From the NCBI GenBank assembly GCA_947632375.1, contig CANRPF010000010.1:1-45979 (forward strand): 45,979 nt of DNA, given 5' to 3'. The stretch is from an uncultured Bacilli bacterium. Lineage in GTDB: Bacteria > Bacillota_I > Bacilli_A > RF39 > UBA660. Position 1 is the first letter of the stretch; each line of letters opens with the position of its first letter. Under the pieces are notes generated by a model, which saw nothing but the letters and a program-made list of their open reading frames with translations, had not been told where the DNA came from and searched no databases. The translations under genes were made by a program, and so were the position numbers. Positions 17,950 through 25,728 of this stretch are shown one piece after another.

Positions 17950-18712
17950 ATGATAGTTGATATGAGAACTCGTCCCCGTCAGTACCTACAACAGTTAAAT
18001 CAACATTTTTATCGTATAACTTATCTATTGTATCAGTTGGTTTTATATCAGGCAATACAGCCTTAACCAAAGCAACAACTTCGTTTGCTTGTAAGTCTTG
18101 ACCTGGAACTATATTGATTTCTGCGTCATTACCTTTTATCTTGGCAAATTTATCAGCGTTCTTTTTCAATTCTTCTAATATTCCACTAATTATATCAGTA
18201 TAAACATTTGTTACTGTTTTTGTTCCGTCTGATATTGTACAAGTTGCTTTGTTTTGTTCTACCGATAATTTAGCGTAAGTCATTTTCTTATTAACTTCGG
18301 TAGCAGCATTTTCTAATGCCTCTTTTACTAATTCTTCTGTAACATCTGGATTAAGTGTTAATCCAGTTAGTTTTAATACTTTACTTGTCGCCCCATTCTT
18401 TATAGTGATAGTTTGACTTGTAGAATGTATATTAACTATTAGTAATCCGTCGCTATCTAAAGTTCCTTCTCCTTTGCTTTGAGAATCTGTCAATGATACA
18501 GTAACAGTATCACCTTTTGTAGCTTCGTCAATTTTTAAAGCTAAGAAGTTACCTTTAGCAGAAGCTGAAAATCCAGGATAACTAGCTACGTATTTTAAAA
18601 CACCTGATACTTCGTCACCCTGAATTTTGATATTACTTTGTAGTTCTGATACGTCCTTACCTAAAATGCTACCACTTGGTAAAGAAACAGTTACTGTTTT
18701 AGGGGCGGGACT
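17933..18712 (-). CDS. C-terminal extension of the major tail protein, made by predicted +1 frameshift
   Basis: A 259-codon frame continuing from the major tail protein in the +1 frame. It has no usable start of its own: the first candidate is a TTG at 18493, over 70 codons inside, while the coding-like sequence runs back to the frameshift site (SPAPKTVTVSLPSGSILGKD, then EVSGVLKYVASYPGFSASAK). The frame is beta-rich and has an Ig-like look, with a helical segment near its end (TEELVKEALENAATEVNKKM). With the 351 residues before it the long form would be about 610 aa. Minor tail-tube forms with extra Ig-like domains made by frameshifting are known in other phages; decoration of the tail surface is the likely role. 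Confidence 0.8.
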   Translation of the reverse strand, partial: SPAPKTVTVSLPSGSILGKDVSELQSNIKIQGDEVSGVLKYVASYPGFSASAKGNFLALKIDEATKGDTVTVSLTDSQSKGEGTLDSDGLLIVNIHSTSQTITIKNGATSKVLKLTGLTLNPDVTEELVKEALENAATEVNKKMTYAKLSVEQNKATCTISDGTKTVTNVYTDIISGILEELKKNADKFAKIKGNDAEINIVPGQDLQANEVVALVKAVLPDIKPTDTIDKLYDKNVDLTVVGTDGDEFSYQLSFVQGV

Positions 18713-18716
18713 AGGG
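18711..18716 (-). other. Predicted +1 programmed frameshift site CCC-TAG
   Basis: At the end of the major tail protein the sequence ACA CCC TAG T lets the proline tRNA on CCC slip one base forward to CCT, after which AGT is read and the stop TAG is bypassed. The same type of site (CCC followed by a stop codon) was reported for +1 frameshifting of capsid and tail proteins in Listeria phage PSA. Downstream bases are GC-rich (TCCCGCCCC) for this genome; a stimulatory structure was not folded. Confidence 0.75.
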
Positions 18717-19766
18717 TGTATCAGTTACAGTTACTACAATATTAGCGTCAATTTCTGGTTTATCAGTAATAGAAGCTTTGATAATTGCTTTGTCTGAACT
18801 ACTAGAACCTGCTTCAGCTTTAACAACACCGCTTCCGTCAACAGATATTTTAGAATCGTTGTCAGAAGAGAATGTTAATCTTGCTGGGTCTACCATGAAA
18901 GCTGCTGTTCCGTCATTAGGAATAGCAAATACTTTTAACTTTCTTGTTTCCTCTGCTTTTAATTCAATATCTCCACCTTCTATTGCTAGAGCTGTAACAT
19001 TGTCGTACCAATTTCTTTCAAATAAAATTTCTCTTATTTCAGCATAAACTGGTCTATTAGCTTCACAACCACCATTGTTAACTGGTGTATAAGATAATGC
19101 TCTTACTGATAATGGTGTTTGAGCAACAGAGTCTGGTGTCATTGATAAAGTAAATGAACCTGTCATTGAAGCTCTAGGTACTTCTACTTGTAGAGTTCCT
19201 ATTCTGTTTGTTGTAGAGTCTGAACTACATAATTGAGCCTCCATAACTAATCTAATTGTGCTTGGTAACATATCTGCATATACAGTAATGTATTGAGCAG
19301 CTGCGTCTGTAGCAAAGTATCTTACACAAACATCACCATTATAAGTTGTATCAGCCATAGTAAATGAGCTTCCTGTAAACTCAACTCTTTCTACATTTCC
19401 GTCTTTATCAGTAACCCAACCATATAAAGTTGTACTTGAAATTGGTAATGGATTTCCTTTAACAGTTCCAGCACCTTCCTCTACGCTTACTGTTTCTGTA
19501 GTCCAAACGTCTGCACCAGTAGTAATACTAGAACCAACATTTAGTGCTAAGTATGGTAATGAGAATTGAGCCTCGTTTATAGTAATATTCATTTCAGCAG
19601 TGTGATAATATATGTATTGTAATTGATTTCCTTGTCCAGCACGTACATCTGTGTTAGATAAAGTAGTTTCAATTGATGTATCCATTAATGTAGTTCCACT
19701 AAATAATAGATTATCGTCACTGTCATAACCAAATACATTTGCTGTACTTACTAAAAACTTCTTCAT
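18711..19766 (-). CDS. Major tail (tube) protein with C-terminal Big2-like domain
   Basis: A 351-aa short form. The N-terminal 250 residues (MKKFLVSTANVFGYDSDDNL, VRAGQGNQLQYIYYHTAEMN, later MTGSFTLSMTPDSVAQTPLS) are beta-rich and fit siphovirus tail tube proteins. The last 90 residues form a bacterial Ig-like (Big2) domain, with TAAFMVDPARLTFSSDNDSK, then VDGSGVVKAEAG and DANIVVTVTDTP. AAAGGGG lies 9 bases before the ATG. The stop TAG is the predicted frameshift point. It should be the most abundant tail protein, forming stacked hexamers around the tape measure. It follows a 250-aa tail gene in the same operon. Confidence 0.8.
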   Translation of the reverse strand: MKKFLVSTANVFGYDSDDNLLFSGTTLMDTSIETTLSNTDVRAGQGNQLQYIYYHTAEMNITINEAQFSLPYLALNVGSSITTGADVWTTETVSVEEGAGTVKGNPLPISSTTLYGWVTDKDGNVERVEFTGSSFTMADTTYNGDVCVRYFATDAAAQYITVYADMLPSTIRLVMEAQLCSSDSTTNRIGTLQVEVPRASMTGSFTLSMTPDSVAQTPLSVRALSYTPVNNGGCEANRPVYAEIREILFERNWYDNVTALAIEGGDIELKAEETRKLKVFAIPNDGTAAFMVDPARLTFSSDNDSKISVDGSGVVKAEAGSSSSDKAIIKASITDKPEIDANIVVTVTDTP

Positions 19767-19783
19767 TATTTTTATCCCCTTTC

Positions 19784-20536
19784 TTATTTATTTATTTCGT
19801 CTATTGTTTTGTGCATTTGTTCAGCGTCAACTTTTACGTCAGCATATTTGTCATTATTAGATAAGTCCGCCAACCAAGGCTTTAACTTGCTTTCGTCTTT
19901 GAACTGTACCATTCCTGACATTTGTGCACTCAAATAGATTTCATAATGTAATTTATGGTCGACACGTTCTAATATCTTACTGAATTTCCTTATAGTTAAC
20001 TTATAAATATCTTCAAATCTCAAAGAGGTTGAAATAAGAATACATACACATTGGTCTTCAAAAGAACACATTTTATATTGATTTCTTTTGTACATCTCTG
20101 CTTTTTCCATTTCGTCTCGAACCTCTTTTTGAATAGAGTCGTCTATATGCTCTATAAGGTTTTGTGTCATTATAATATCAATAATCTTATCAGCGTCGTC
20201 CGAGGTGTACTTTACACCATTTATTGTGAAATAGGCTTTTCCCTTTTCACTCATAGCAAAATGAAAAGCCTCGTCTTTATTTATATGTAAAACCATTTTT
20301 AATAATTCTTTGAACATATATAAGTATGGTATTTCAGCTGTTGTAGACGTATAATACAAAAATTCTAAATACGACATACTGATAACCGCAGGGTCAGGTA
20401 CGCTATTTTTATCTAAAGATAAACACAATGAATAAAAATGAAAAGATATATAATTATCAACTGTTACAGGATAAATTAATAAATCTTTATATGGTATAGG
20501 TTTATCATAGATAAGAAATTCTTCATACTCTGGCAT
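19784..20536 (-). CDS. Conserved-looking phage protein upstream of the major tail protein
   Basis: A 250-aa soluble protein (MPEYEEFLIYDKPIPYKDLL; SMSYLEFLYYTSTTAEIPYL; SLRFEDIYKLTIRKFSKILE) with a mostly helical look and a C-terminal charged helix. No membrane segment, metal-binding motif or known enzyme signature was seen. Its ATG overlaps the stop of the 185-aa gene upstream, so translation is coupled. Position between tail-completion proteins and the tail tube suggests a neck, tail-terminator or assembly role; this is only from context. Confidence 0.5.
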   Translation of the reverse strand: MPEYEEFLIYDKPIPYKDLLIYPVTVDNYISFHFYSLCLSLDKNSVPDPAVISMSYLEFLYYTSTTAEIPYLYMFKELLKMVLHINKDEAFHFAMSEKGKAYFTINGVKYTSDDADKIIDIIMTQNLIEHIDDSIQKEVRDEMEKAEMYKRNQYKMCSFEDQCVCILISTSLRFEDIYKLTIRKFSKILERVDHKLHYEIYLSAQMSGMVQFKDESKLKPWLADLSNNDKYADVKVDAEQMHKTIDEINK

Positions 20537-21093
20537 TATGCTAGGTTAACTCCTAAAGTCATAACTTTACCCATATATGGTTTTTCTCCCGTTGTCAATA
20601 TTCGACAATAAGTTGTCATTCGATAATCAAAGTATAAAACTCCAACTCCACCGACATCTCTTCCGTTTAGAATTTCTAATAACTTTTGAATAATAGTATC
20701 TACTCTAGTGGTATAATTTGATAAATGATTAATTTGAGAGTGTACAAACACTTCAAAATTAACACAACATATTCCATATGTTCTAGTAGTAGGATAAACA
20801 TTTGCTGGATAAATTCTTAAAAATGTTTTTTGCTTTGTATTAGCCTCGTCCATATAAGGGTCAAAGAATACACTGTATCCGTCTTGATTTTTAGACCCAT
20901 TATAAATTAATTCGGCTTTCTCTTTTCTTGTTAAGTTAGGTTTCAAATAAGCGTCAGCGTCGTCATATTTCAATAATTTCCATATAATCTCGGCTTCTGG
21001 ATTATCAATTAAATATTCCATAATCCTATAACTTAAATCAACCATTGGTTTATACGTAGCATAAGCGTCTTTGACAGCTTTCATATCTATCAT
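20536..21093 (-). CDS. Putative tail completion / neck protein
   Basis: A 185-aa protein (MIDMKAVKDAYATYKPMVDL; FLRIYPANVYPTTRTYGICC; RVDTIIQKLLEILNGRDVGG). The centre, with VNFEVFVHSQINHLSNYTTR followed by an IIQKLLEIL helix and YMGKVMTLGVNL at the end, looks like the alpha/beta fold of tail-terminator proteins that cap the tail tube. It overlaps both neighbours by one base. The assignment is from sequence style and gene order, not from a recognised family signature. Confidence 0.5.
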   Translation of the reverse strand: MIDMKAVKDAYATYKPMVDLSYRIMEYLIDNPEAEIIWKLLKYDDADAYLKPNLTRKEKAELIYNGSKNQDGYSVFFDPYMDEANTKQKTFLRIYPANVYPTTRTYGICCVNFEVFVHSQINHLSNYTTRVDTIIQKLLEILNGRDVGGVGVLYFDYRMTTYCRILTTGEKPYMGKVMTLGVNLA

Positions 21094-22379
21094 TAGTATA
21101 ACCCCCTTAATGTAAAATCAAAAACCTTGACTATATCTTTAGCAGAACATTGTACTCTAAGAGGTTTATCCATATATTTTTTCTTGTTGGTTATTGTAAA
21201 AGAGTTAGTCCCTGGCTGTAAAATATAATTACATCTAGGCACATCAACACTTACATCTTTTACCTCTATCTCGTCGTCTTGTCTTATACCGTTCTTGTAT
21301 AAATATACATTAACAGTTAATGTTTCTCTTTCTAAAACATAATTAATATCTGGTTTTATCAAAATATCATATCTGGTTGTAGCCGAAGCTCCTTCGTTTT
21401 GCACAACAATATTTAAAGAACCATACACGCATTTATTATCTCTCATAATAGCATATACCTTAACAGTTCCTTCTTTCAAAGCAGTTAGCTTGTTATCTTT
21501 TATAGATACTATTTTATTATCTTCACTACGCCAGATAACTTTTTCATTTGCTAAATCCTTTCCTTTATAAACTGTCGCATTTAAAACATATTCTGTTCCC
21601 ACGTCAAACACCGTACTATTTTCACTAATATCAATACTATATTCATACTTACCAGCATTTGCAAATCCGTTCTCCAAGTCGTCTAACTCTTTATTCATTT
21701 CATATTCTTCTATATAAAATTGAGTTAATGACGGAGAAGAATCGTCTCCAGTAACTGTATTTATATAGTTTCCAAAACCACTCGCATATAACCTAAACCC
21801 AACTCTTTGTCCTTTATGTCCAAAAAGTATTCTATCATTAGGTTTTAAAGTAAGAGTTCTTTTATTGCGTTGGCACCATACATATAGTTCAGCTTTACCA
21901 GTTACAACGGTCATAGTGTCATTATTATTCGTGAACCTCAAAACCTGGTCTAATATACAAGGTTCATATATTTTGTTCCCATTTTTATCAAAAAATCTTA
22001 ATACATTATTACATCTACGAACTTCGGCACTATTTGAAAAACCTGGTTTACCGTCTACATTAGTAACTAAATAATAATTTCTTCCCCATTTGAATTTCAT
22101 TCCATAGTATGGTTCTACTGGGAATGAAGGCGGAAATATAAAGACTTTATAATCTGCACCAACTTGTATTCCTGTATTATAATTAACAACAGGGTCTATT
22201 CTTACCATTGGTATAGGTTTAAAATCTCTTTGTCCATAATGTTCTTCATACTGTATTTCATTATAAACAACATTATTAGCATTATCAAACGATTGTTCGC
22301 TTATAGCAACGAAATCGTCATAATAAGCCTTAGTACAATTAGTTACCCTTGTCGGTTTAGACGATTTATAATATTTCAG
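21093..22379 (-). CDS. Head-tail connector-region protein with an Ig-like insert; non-AUG start likely
   Basis: The clear part starts at the ATG at 22208 (371 aa: MVRIDPVVNYNTGIQVGADY...). However, that ATG has no ribosome site, and the frame stays open upstream to 22379 with coding-like sequence (KPTRVTNCTKAYYDDFVAIS, NNVVYNEIQYEEHYGQRDF). No ATG, GTG or TTG lies in the extra part. A CTG at 22379, 14 bases inside the previous gene and with AGAGGTG upstream, is the best candidate, giving 428 aa. An Ig-like Big2 domain spans about residues 195-270 of the ATG form (STVFDVGTEYVLNATVYKGK, VKVYAIMRDNKCVYGSLNIV). The N-terminal part fits a head-closure or connector protein by position. Confidence 0.6.
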   Translation of the reverse strand: MKYYKSSKPTRVTNCTKAYYDDFVAISEQSFDNANNVVYNEIQYEEHYGQRDFKPIPMVRIDPVVNYNTGIQVGADYKVFIFPPSFPVEPYYGMKFKWGRNYYLVTNVDGKPGFSNSAEVRRCNNVLRFFDKNGNKIYEPCILDQVLRFTNNNDTMTVVTGKAELYVWCQRNKRTLTLKPNDRILFGHKGQRVGFRLYASGFGNYINTVTGDDSSPSLTQFYIEEYEMNKELDDLENGFANAGKYEYSIDISENSTVFDVGTEYVLNATVYKGKDLANEKVIWRSEDNKIVSIKDNKLTALKEGTVKVYAIMRDNKCVYGSLNIVVQNEGASATTRYDILIKPDINYVLERETLTVNVYLYKNGIRQDDEIEVKDVSVDVPRCNYILQPGTNSFTITNKKKYMDKPLRVQCSAKDIVKVFDFTLRGLY

Positions 22380-22725
22380 TTCCGTCTTTAAGCACCTCTT
22401 TTTTCATATCGTTCAGGATATTAGTACAATGATTTACGATATATTTTACTTTATCGTGTTCGTCTTGACTAAAACTTTTCATACCCTCAACCATATAAAG
22501 TAGTTCTACATAATATTGGTCGTTCTTCCATATTTCTGTAGCACCTCTTAATTTCGTACTTAAAAATGTAAGATGTTTCTGATAATTTTGATAGGCTTCC
22601 TCTCGAGAACATAGAGTTCCACCATATTTATTTTTCCCCTCGAATATAGGTAATGTTTTCCAACATTGATTAATTAAAATAGTTATAGATTCTGCTATAG
22701 CCTCGTCAGTTAATGTAAAATCCAT
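22366..22725 (-). CDS. Putative head-tail connector (neck) protein
   Basis: A 119-aa mostly helical protein (MDFTLTDEAIAESITILINQ; MVEGMKSFSQDEHDKVKYIV). I place the start at the ATG at 22725, which overlaps the upstream stop TAA; a GTG nine codons earlier is possible but lies inside the upstream gene. Its size, helical nature and place after the capsid genes fit an adaptor or head-closure protein. No defined family recognised. Confidence 0.5.
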   Translation of the reverse strand: MDFTLTDEAIAESITILINQCWKTLPIFEGKNKYGGTLCSREEAYQNYQKHLTFLSTKLRGATEIWKNDQYYVELLYMVEGMKSFSQDEHDKVKYIVNHCTNILNDMKKEVLKDGTEIL

Positions 22726-23288
22726 TAGTCTAAAGCGTATTTGTTTAACCACTTAGATTGTTGTAAACTATATGTAGTTTTCTTTGTTGCAACTTGTTCC
22801 ATTAATTGGTCTCGTCTTGTTACTTTTGCATTTAAGTTGTTGGCTTCTGAATATCTATGAGCCTCTTTGTTGTTTTGTATCATACCTGTAATTTGACGAA
22901 CATCATTAATTTCTTTATCAAGCCATGCTATAGAAGTATAATCAGCAATAATGCTTTTTTCTATATCACTTAATACAACATCAAATTTTTTACATACAGA
23001 ATCTCTGGCAGTTAAATCCTTTCTGCAATTTTCAAAGTTAGGTAATCCCCTAACCATAAATCCTTCCATAACTATCTCAAAATCTTCTGGGGAATCTTCT
23101 GCAAGTCTATTTAGGTGATAATCTTCGATTTGAACTAAAGCGAGGTCAAAAATTTCGTCATAAGTAGTTGTCGGTTCCTTTACACCCATATTATCTAAAT
23201 CTGTACCGTCATGTATATCAAGTTTTGGGTTTTGACCCATGTTATCCATGTCCGTACCGTCTTTTATTGGTGGTATTTCATAGACCAT
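22725..23288 (-). CDS. Hypothetical head-neck region protein
   Basis: A 187-aa protein. The N-terminus has a tandem repeat, with IKDGTDMDNMGQNPKLDI and then HDGTDLDNMGVKEPTTTY, followed by a helical domain (EIFDLALVQIEDYHLNRLAE; TRRDQLMEQVATKKTTYSLQ). AAGGAGGGG precedes the ATG. The helical part looks like phage head-tail adaptor proteins, in which a helix bundle sits under the portal; the short repeat may be a flexible binding tail. The stop TAA shares bases with the next ATG (TAATG). Function inferred. Confidence 0.5.
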   Translation of the reverse strand: MVYEIPPIKDGTDMDNMGQNPKLDIHDGTDLDNMGVKEPTTTYDEIFDLALVQIEDYHLNRLAEDSPEDFEIVMEGFMVRGLPNFENCRKDLTARDSVCKKFDVVLSDIEKSIIADYTSIAWLDKEINDVRQITGMIQNNKEAHRYSEANNLNAKVTRRDQLMEQVATKKTTYSLQQSKWLNKYALD

Positions 23289-23299
23289 ACTACCCCTCC

Positions 23300-23962
23300 T
23301 TAGTTATTATCTTCTTTTAATGATTTTAATAATTCTTTACCTTCTTTAAATGATTTCATTATATCAATACCCATATCGTCATTAATGACTTGCACAATAT
23401 TCATATCTACACTTTTTTCGTCATTTTCTAATTTTTCAAATATAATTCTTTTTAAAGTTTCCTTTTGGTTATTAGTCATAGAACTAAAAACACTTTCAAA
23501 TGATTTTCTATCTTTATTAAATAGGTCTTTCATTTGTTCATAACTTAATAGTTTCTTATATATGTTTCCTAATCTTTGACTTTTAACTACGTCGTCGTCA
23601 TTAATGAATATGTTACCACCCTCAACAAACGATTTATTGTTCTTTATTATTTTCTTTATATCTTCATATGGAATAGTTTGTTCTTCTCCAATATGAGAAA
23701 AAGTATATATAGCACCTCTTCCATAACCTTCTGTTGATAAATTAAGTTCACCTACTGTTAATGATGTAACAAGTACGTCTTTATTATTATCACCGATATA
23801 TTGAGTAATATTTTGAACAGTTTGTTGTTGGTCTTTATCTAAATTTGAAGATAATTGTCTAACTAAATCTTCCATTTCTTTTAATCTTTTTTCTAAATCT
23901 TCTTTTTCTTTTGTTTCCTTTGTTTTTGTTTCAACGTCTTTTTTTGCTTTAGCAGCAGCCAT
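23300..23962 (-). CDS. Hypothetical protein with N-terminal coiled coil, after major capsid
   Basis: A 220-aa protein. Residues 1-70 are charged coiled coil (MAAAKAKKDVETKTKETKEK; EDLVRQLSSNLDKDQQQTVQ). The middle (LVTSLTVGELNLSTEGYGRG, YTFSHIGEEQTIPYEDIKKI) resembles a beta domain seen in small phage head proteins, and the C-terminus is helical. AAAAGGAGAG lies 8 bases before the ATG. It is separated from the major capsid gene by a strong terminator, so it may be made at lower level. Possibly a head fibre, vertex or neck protein. Confidence 0.5.
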   Translation of the reverse strand: MAAAKAKKDVETKTKETKEKEDLEKRLKEMEDLVRQLSSNLDKDQQQTVQNITQYIGDNNKDVLVTSLTVGELNLSTEGYGRGAIYTFSHIGEEQTIPYEDIKKIIKNNKSFVEGGNIFINDDDVVKSQRLGNIYKKLLSYEQMKDLFNKDRKSFESVFSSMTNNQKETLKRIIFEKLENDEKSVDMNIVQVINDDMGIDIMKSFKEGKELLKSLKEDNN

Positions 23963-23988
23963 ATTATATCTCTCCTTTTTTACTATAC

Positions 23989-24026
23989 ATTAAAAAACAT
24001 CAAAAAGGGGAAGACCCCTTTTTGAT
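23989..24026 (-). terminator. Strong rho-independent terminator after the major capsid gene
   Basis: ATCAAAAAGGGG (24026-24015 on minus) pairs perfectly with CCCCTTTTTGAT (24010-23999) around a TCTT loop, followed by TTTTTT. The next gene starts only about 30 bases later with no clear promoter between, so this probably gives a high ratio of capsid to downstream products through partial read-through. Confidence 0.85.
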
Positions 24027-24039
24027 TGATAATATTAAA

Positions 24040-25131
24040 TTATGCTAAGTTGATTACTCCAGCTAGAGCTGATGTAAATGCACCTACACCATAAGATTTA
24101 TGTAGTGTAGCAACTTGTTGTAAGTTAGCATTATAGAAATCGTTTTCATTATGTGCTAAAGTAGAACCTTCAACAAATACTTTTACGATTTTATCAGTAC
24201 CTGGACATAATACATAAATTTTCTTGTCGTCTAATTTTACAGCAAATTCTTTCTTGTAATCAGCGATTTGCTCTAATTCTACACAAGAAATTCCAAAGTA
24301 ATCTCTTAGATAACCAATCTTAACATATTCGTCTCCTAAATGGATACGAGTGTTAGTTGATTCAGGTAGGATTTTAGAAAGTGCTAGCTTAGTTCCTAAG
24401 AATATAGCTGTAGCACCACCATTCCATGCTGATACTTTTTGAGCTAAAGCTACAGCAGAATCTCCGTTCCAACCAGTGATTTTTAATTGAGCGTCTCCAC
24501 TGTCAGATAGAGTTTGCATAGCAGCAGCAAAACTGTCATAAATATCATATCTCATTTGAGTTTCAATAGACATAACAGCTTTTCTTACAAATTCAGCTAA
24601 AGTATAAGCACCTCTTAATACGTCGTATAAAGAAATACCTACAGAAATTGCATGAACTTCTGGTACTATTGTTTTTTCTCCTTTGTATTGTCTTGTAATG
24701 TCGAAATCTCTACGAGCACGACCACCTTTAGCAACTATTAGTAAATCTCTTGGTTCAATATCTACTTTTAAAGTATCTCCCCAAGCACCATTTTTAATTT
24801 CAGCTATTGCACCGAAATCTTTCCATAAAGCGTCAGGTATAATTAAATCTGTAATCATACCGATAATGGCAAATGCAGATTCTCTAACATCACTAAAGTT
24901 ACAGAATTGAGCTAAGTCAGCATAGTCGCTTATTTTACGACCAGACATACGTTCAACTTCGTCTTTGTAGAATTGAAGCATTTTACTATTCATTTCCTCA
25001 AATGTAGTTCCGTTAGGGCTGCTTTTCTTACCATTCATATAAGACTCATAGTATTCAACGAATTTTGAATAAGCGTCTTTTCTTTCAGTATCGTTTGCTG
25101 TAAACGCTAACACACTATTTGGTAATCTCAT
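24040..25131 (-). CDS. Major capsid protein
   Basis: A 363-aa protein starting MRLPNSVLAFTANDTERKDA. It has the features of phage major capsid proteins: a helical N-terminal arm (residues 15-75), then a beta-rich core (IAEIKNGAWGDTLKVDIEPR; KGEKTIVPEVHAISVGISLY), a long spine-like helix (LAEFVRKAVMSIETQMRYDI) and an A-domain-like C-terminal part (AIFLGTKLALSKILPESTNT; KKIYVLCPGTDKIVKVFVEG). AAAAGGAGG lies before the ATG, the strongest ribosome site in the cluster. It is preceded by decoration-like and protease-scaffold genes and followed by a strong terminator, as expected for the most abundant head protein. Confidence 0.88.
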   Translation of the reverse strand: MRLPNSVLAFTANDTERKDAYSKFVEYYESYMNGKKSSPNGTTFEEMNSKMLQFYKDEVERMSGRKISDYADLAQFCNFSDVRESAFAIIGMITDLIIPDALWKDFGAIAEIKNGAWGDTLKVDIEPRDLLIVAKGGRARRDFDITRQYKGEKTIVPEVHAISVGISLYDVLRGAYTLAEFVRKAVMSIETQMRYDIYDSFAAAMQTLSDSGDAQLKITGWNGDSAVALAQKVSAWNGGATAIFLGTKLALSKILPESTNTRIHLGDEYVKIGYLRDYFGISCVELEQIADYKKEFAVKLDDKKIYVLCPGTDKIVKVFVEGSTLAHNENDFYNANLQQVATLHKSYGVGAFTSALAGVINLA

Positions 25132-25168
25132 TATATATTCTCCTCCTTTTTAAATTCTTGTTAATAAA

Positions 25169-25699
25169 TTAAATAGCAACGCACTCTAATAGTACAGCTG
25201 CAACTCTTTGTGAGCCGATATTAGTAGCTCCACCAATTGATATATAAGTTTCTTTGTCAATAACTTTGAATGATAGTCCTTCTCCAGCAGCGTCGTCAAA
25301 TTTTAATTTGTTACTACTAGCTTCTGCAATTGCATAATCTTTAACAGTTTCACTATCAAATCCTTTTAAAGTCATAAGTACCTTATCTCCAACTTGTGGT
25401 CTAAAAGCACTAAATACTTTTCCTTTTACATTTGTAAAAGTTCTTGGGTCATTTATACCTATTTTATACTCATTTCCCATAGCGTCAGTAATTATAGTAT
25501 CTTCTGGACTACATACCATATATAAATTATGTAATCCTGATACTTCTGCTGTTTTGTAAACTTGTTCTTTGCTGTAATCTCCAGCAGCGATAATAGAACC
25601 ATTATCTAAATCTTTTTCCTCGTCTATAAAACTAGCGTTTAAAGCGTCAATGTTTTTAGCAGCTATTAGAGTTGGTACTAAAACAGTTCTTTCTTTCAT
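25169..25699 (-). CDS. Putative head decoration protein
   Basis: A 176-aa beta-rich protein (MKERTVLVPTLIAAKNIDAL; YKIGINDPRTFTNVKGKVFS; FRPQVGDKVLMTLKGFDSET; SQRVAAVLLECVAI). I use the ATG at 25699, which has AAGGAGG 7 bases upstream, rather than the earlier GTG/ATG in frame at 25735 that overlaps the protease gene. Between a protease-scaffold gene and the major capsid gene, a small beta protein with Gly-rich loops usually decorates the capsid surface. The family was not identified precisely. Confidence 0.65.
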   Translation of the reverse strand: MKERTVLVPTLIAAKNIDALNASFIDEEKDLDNGSIIAAGDYSKEQVYKTAEVSGLHNLYMVCSPEDTIITDAMGNEYKIGINDPRTFTNVKGKVFSAFRPQVGDKVLMTLKGFDSETVKDYAIAEASSNKLKFDDAAGEGLSFKVIDKETYISIGGATNIGSQRVAAVLLECVAI

Positions 25700-25728
25700 T
25701 GTATTTTCCTCCTTTTTCTTAATTTCTA

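Noticed and set aside
17933-18493. Separate 186-aa gene starting with TTG at 18493
   Set aside because: Coding-like sequence extends upstream in the same frame to the CCC-TAG site, and the TTG lacks a ribosome site.
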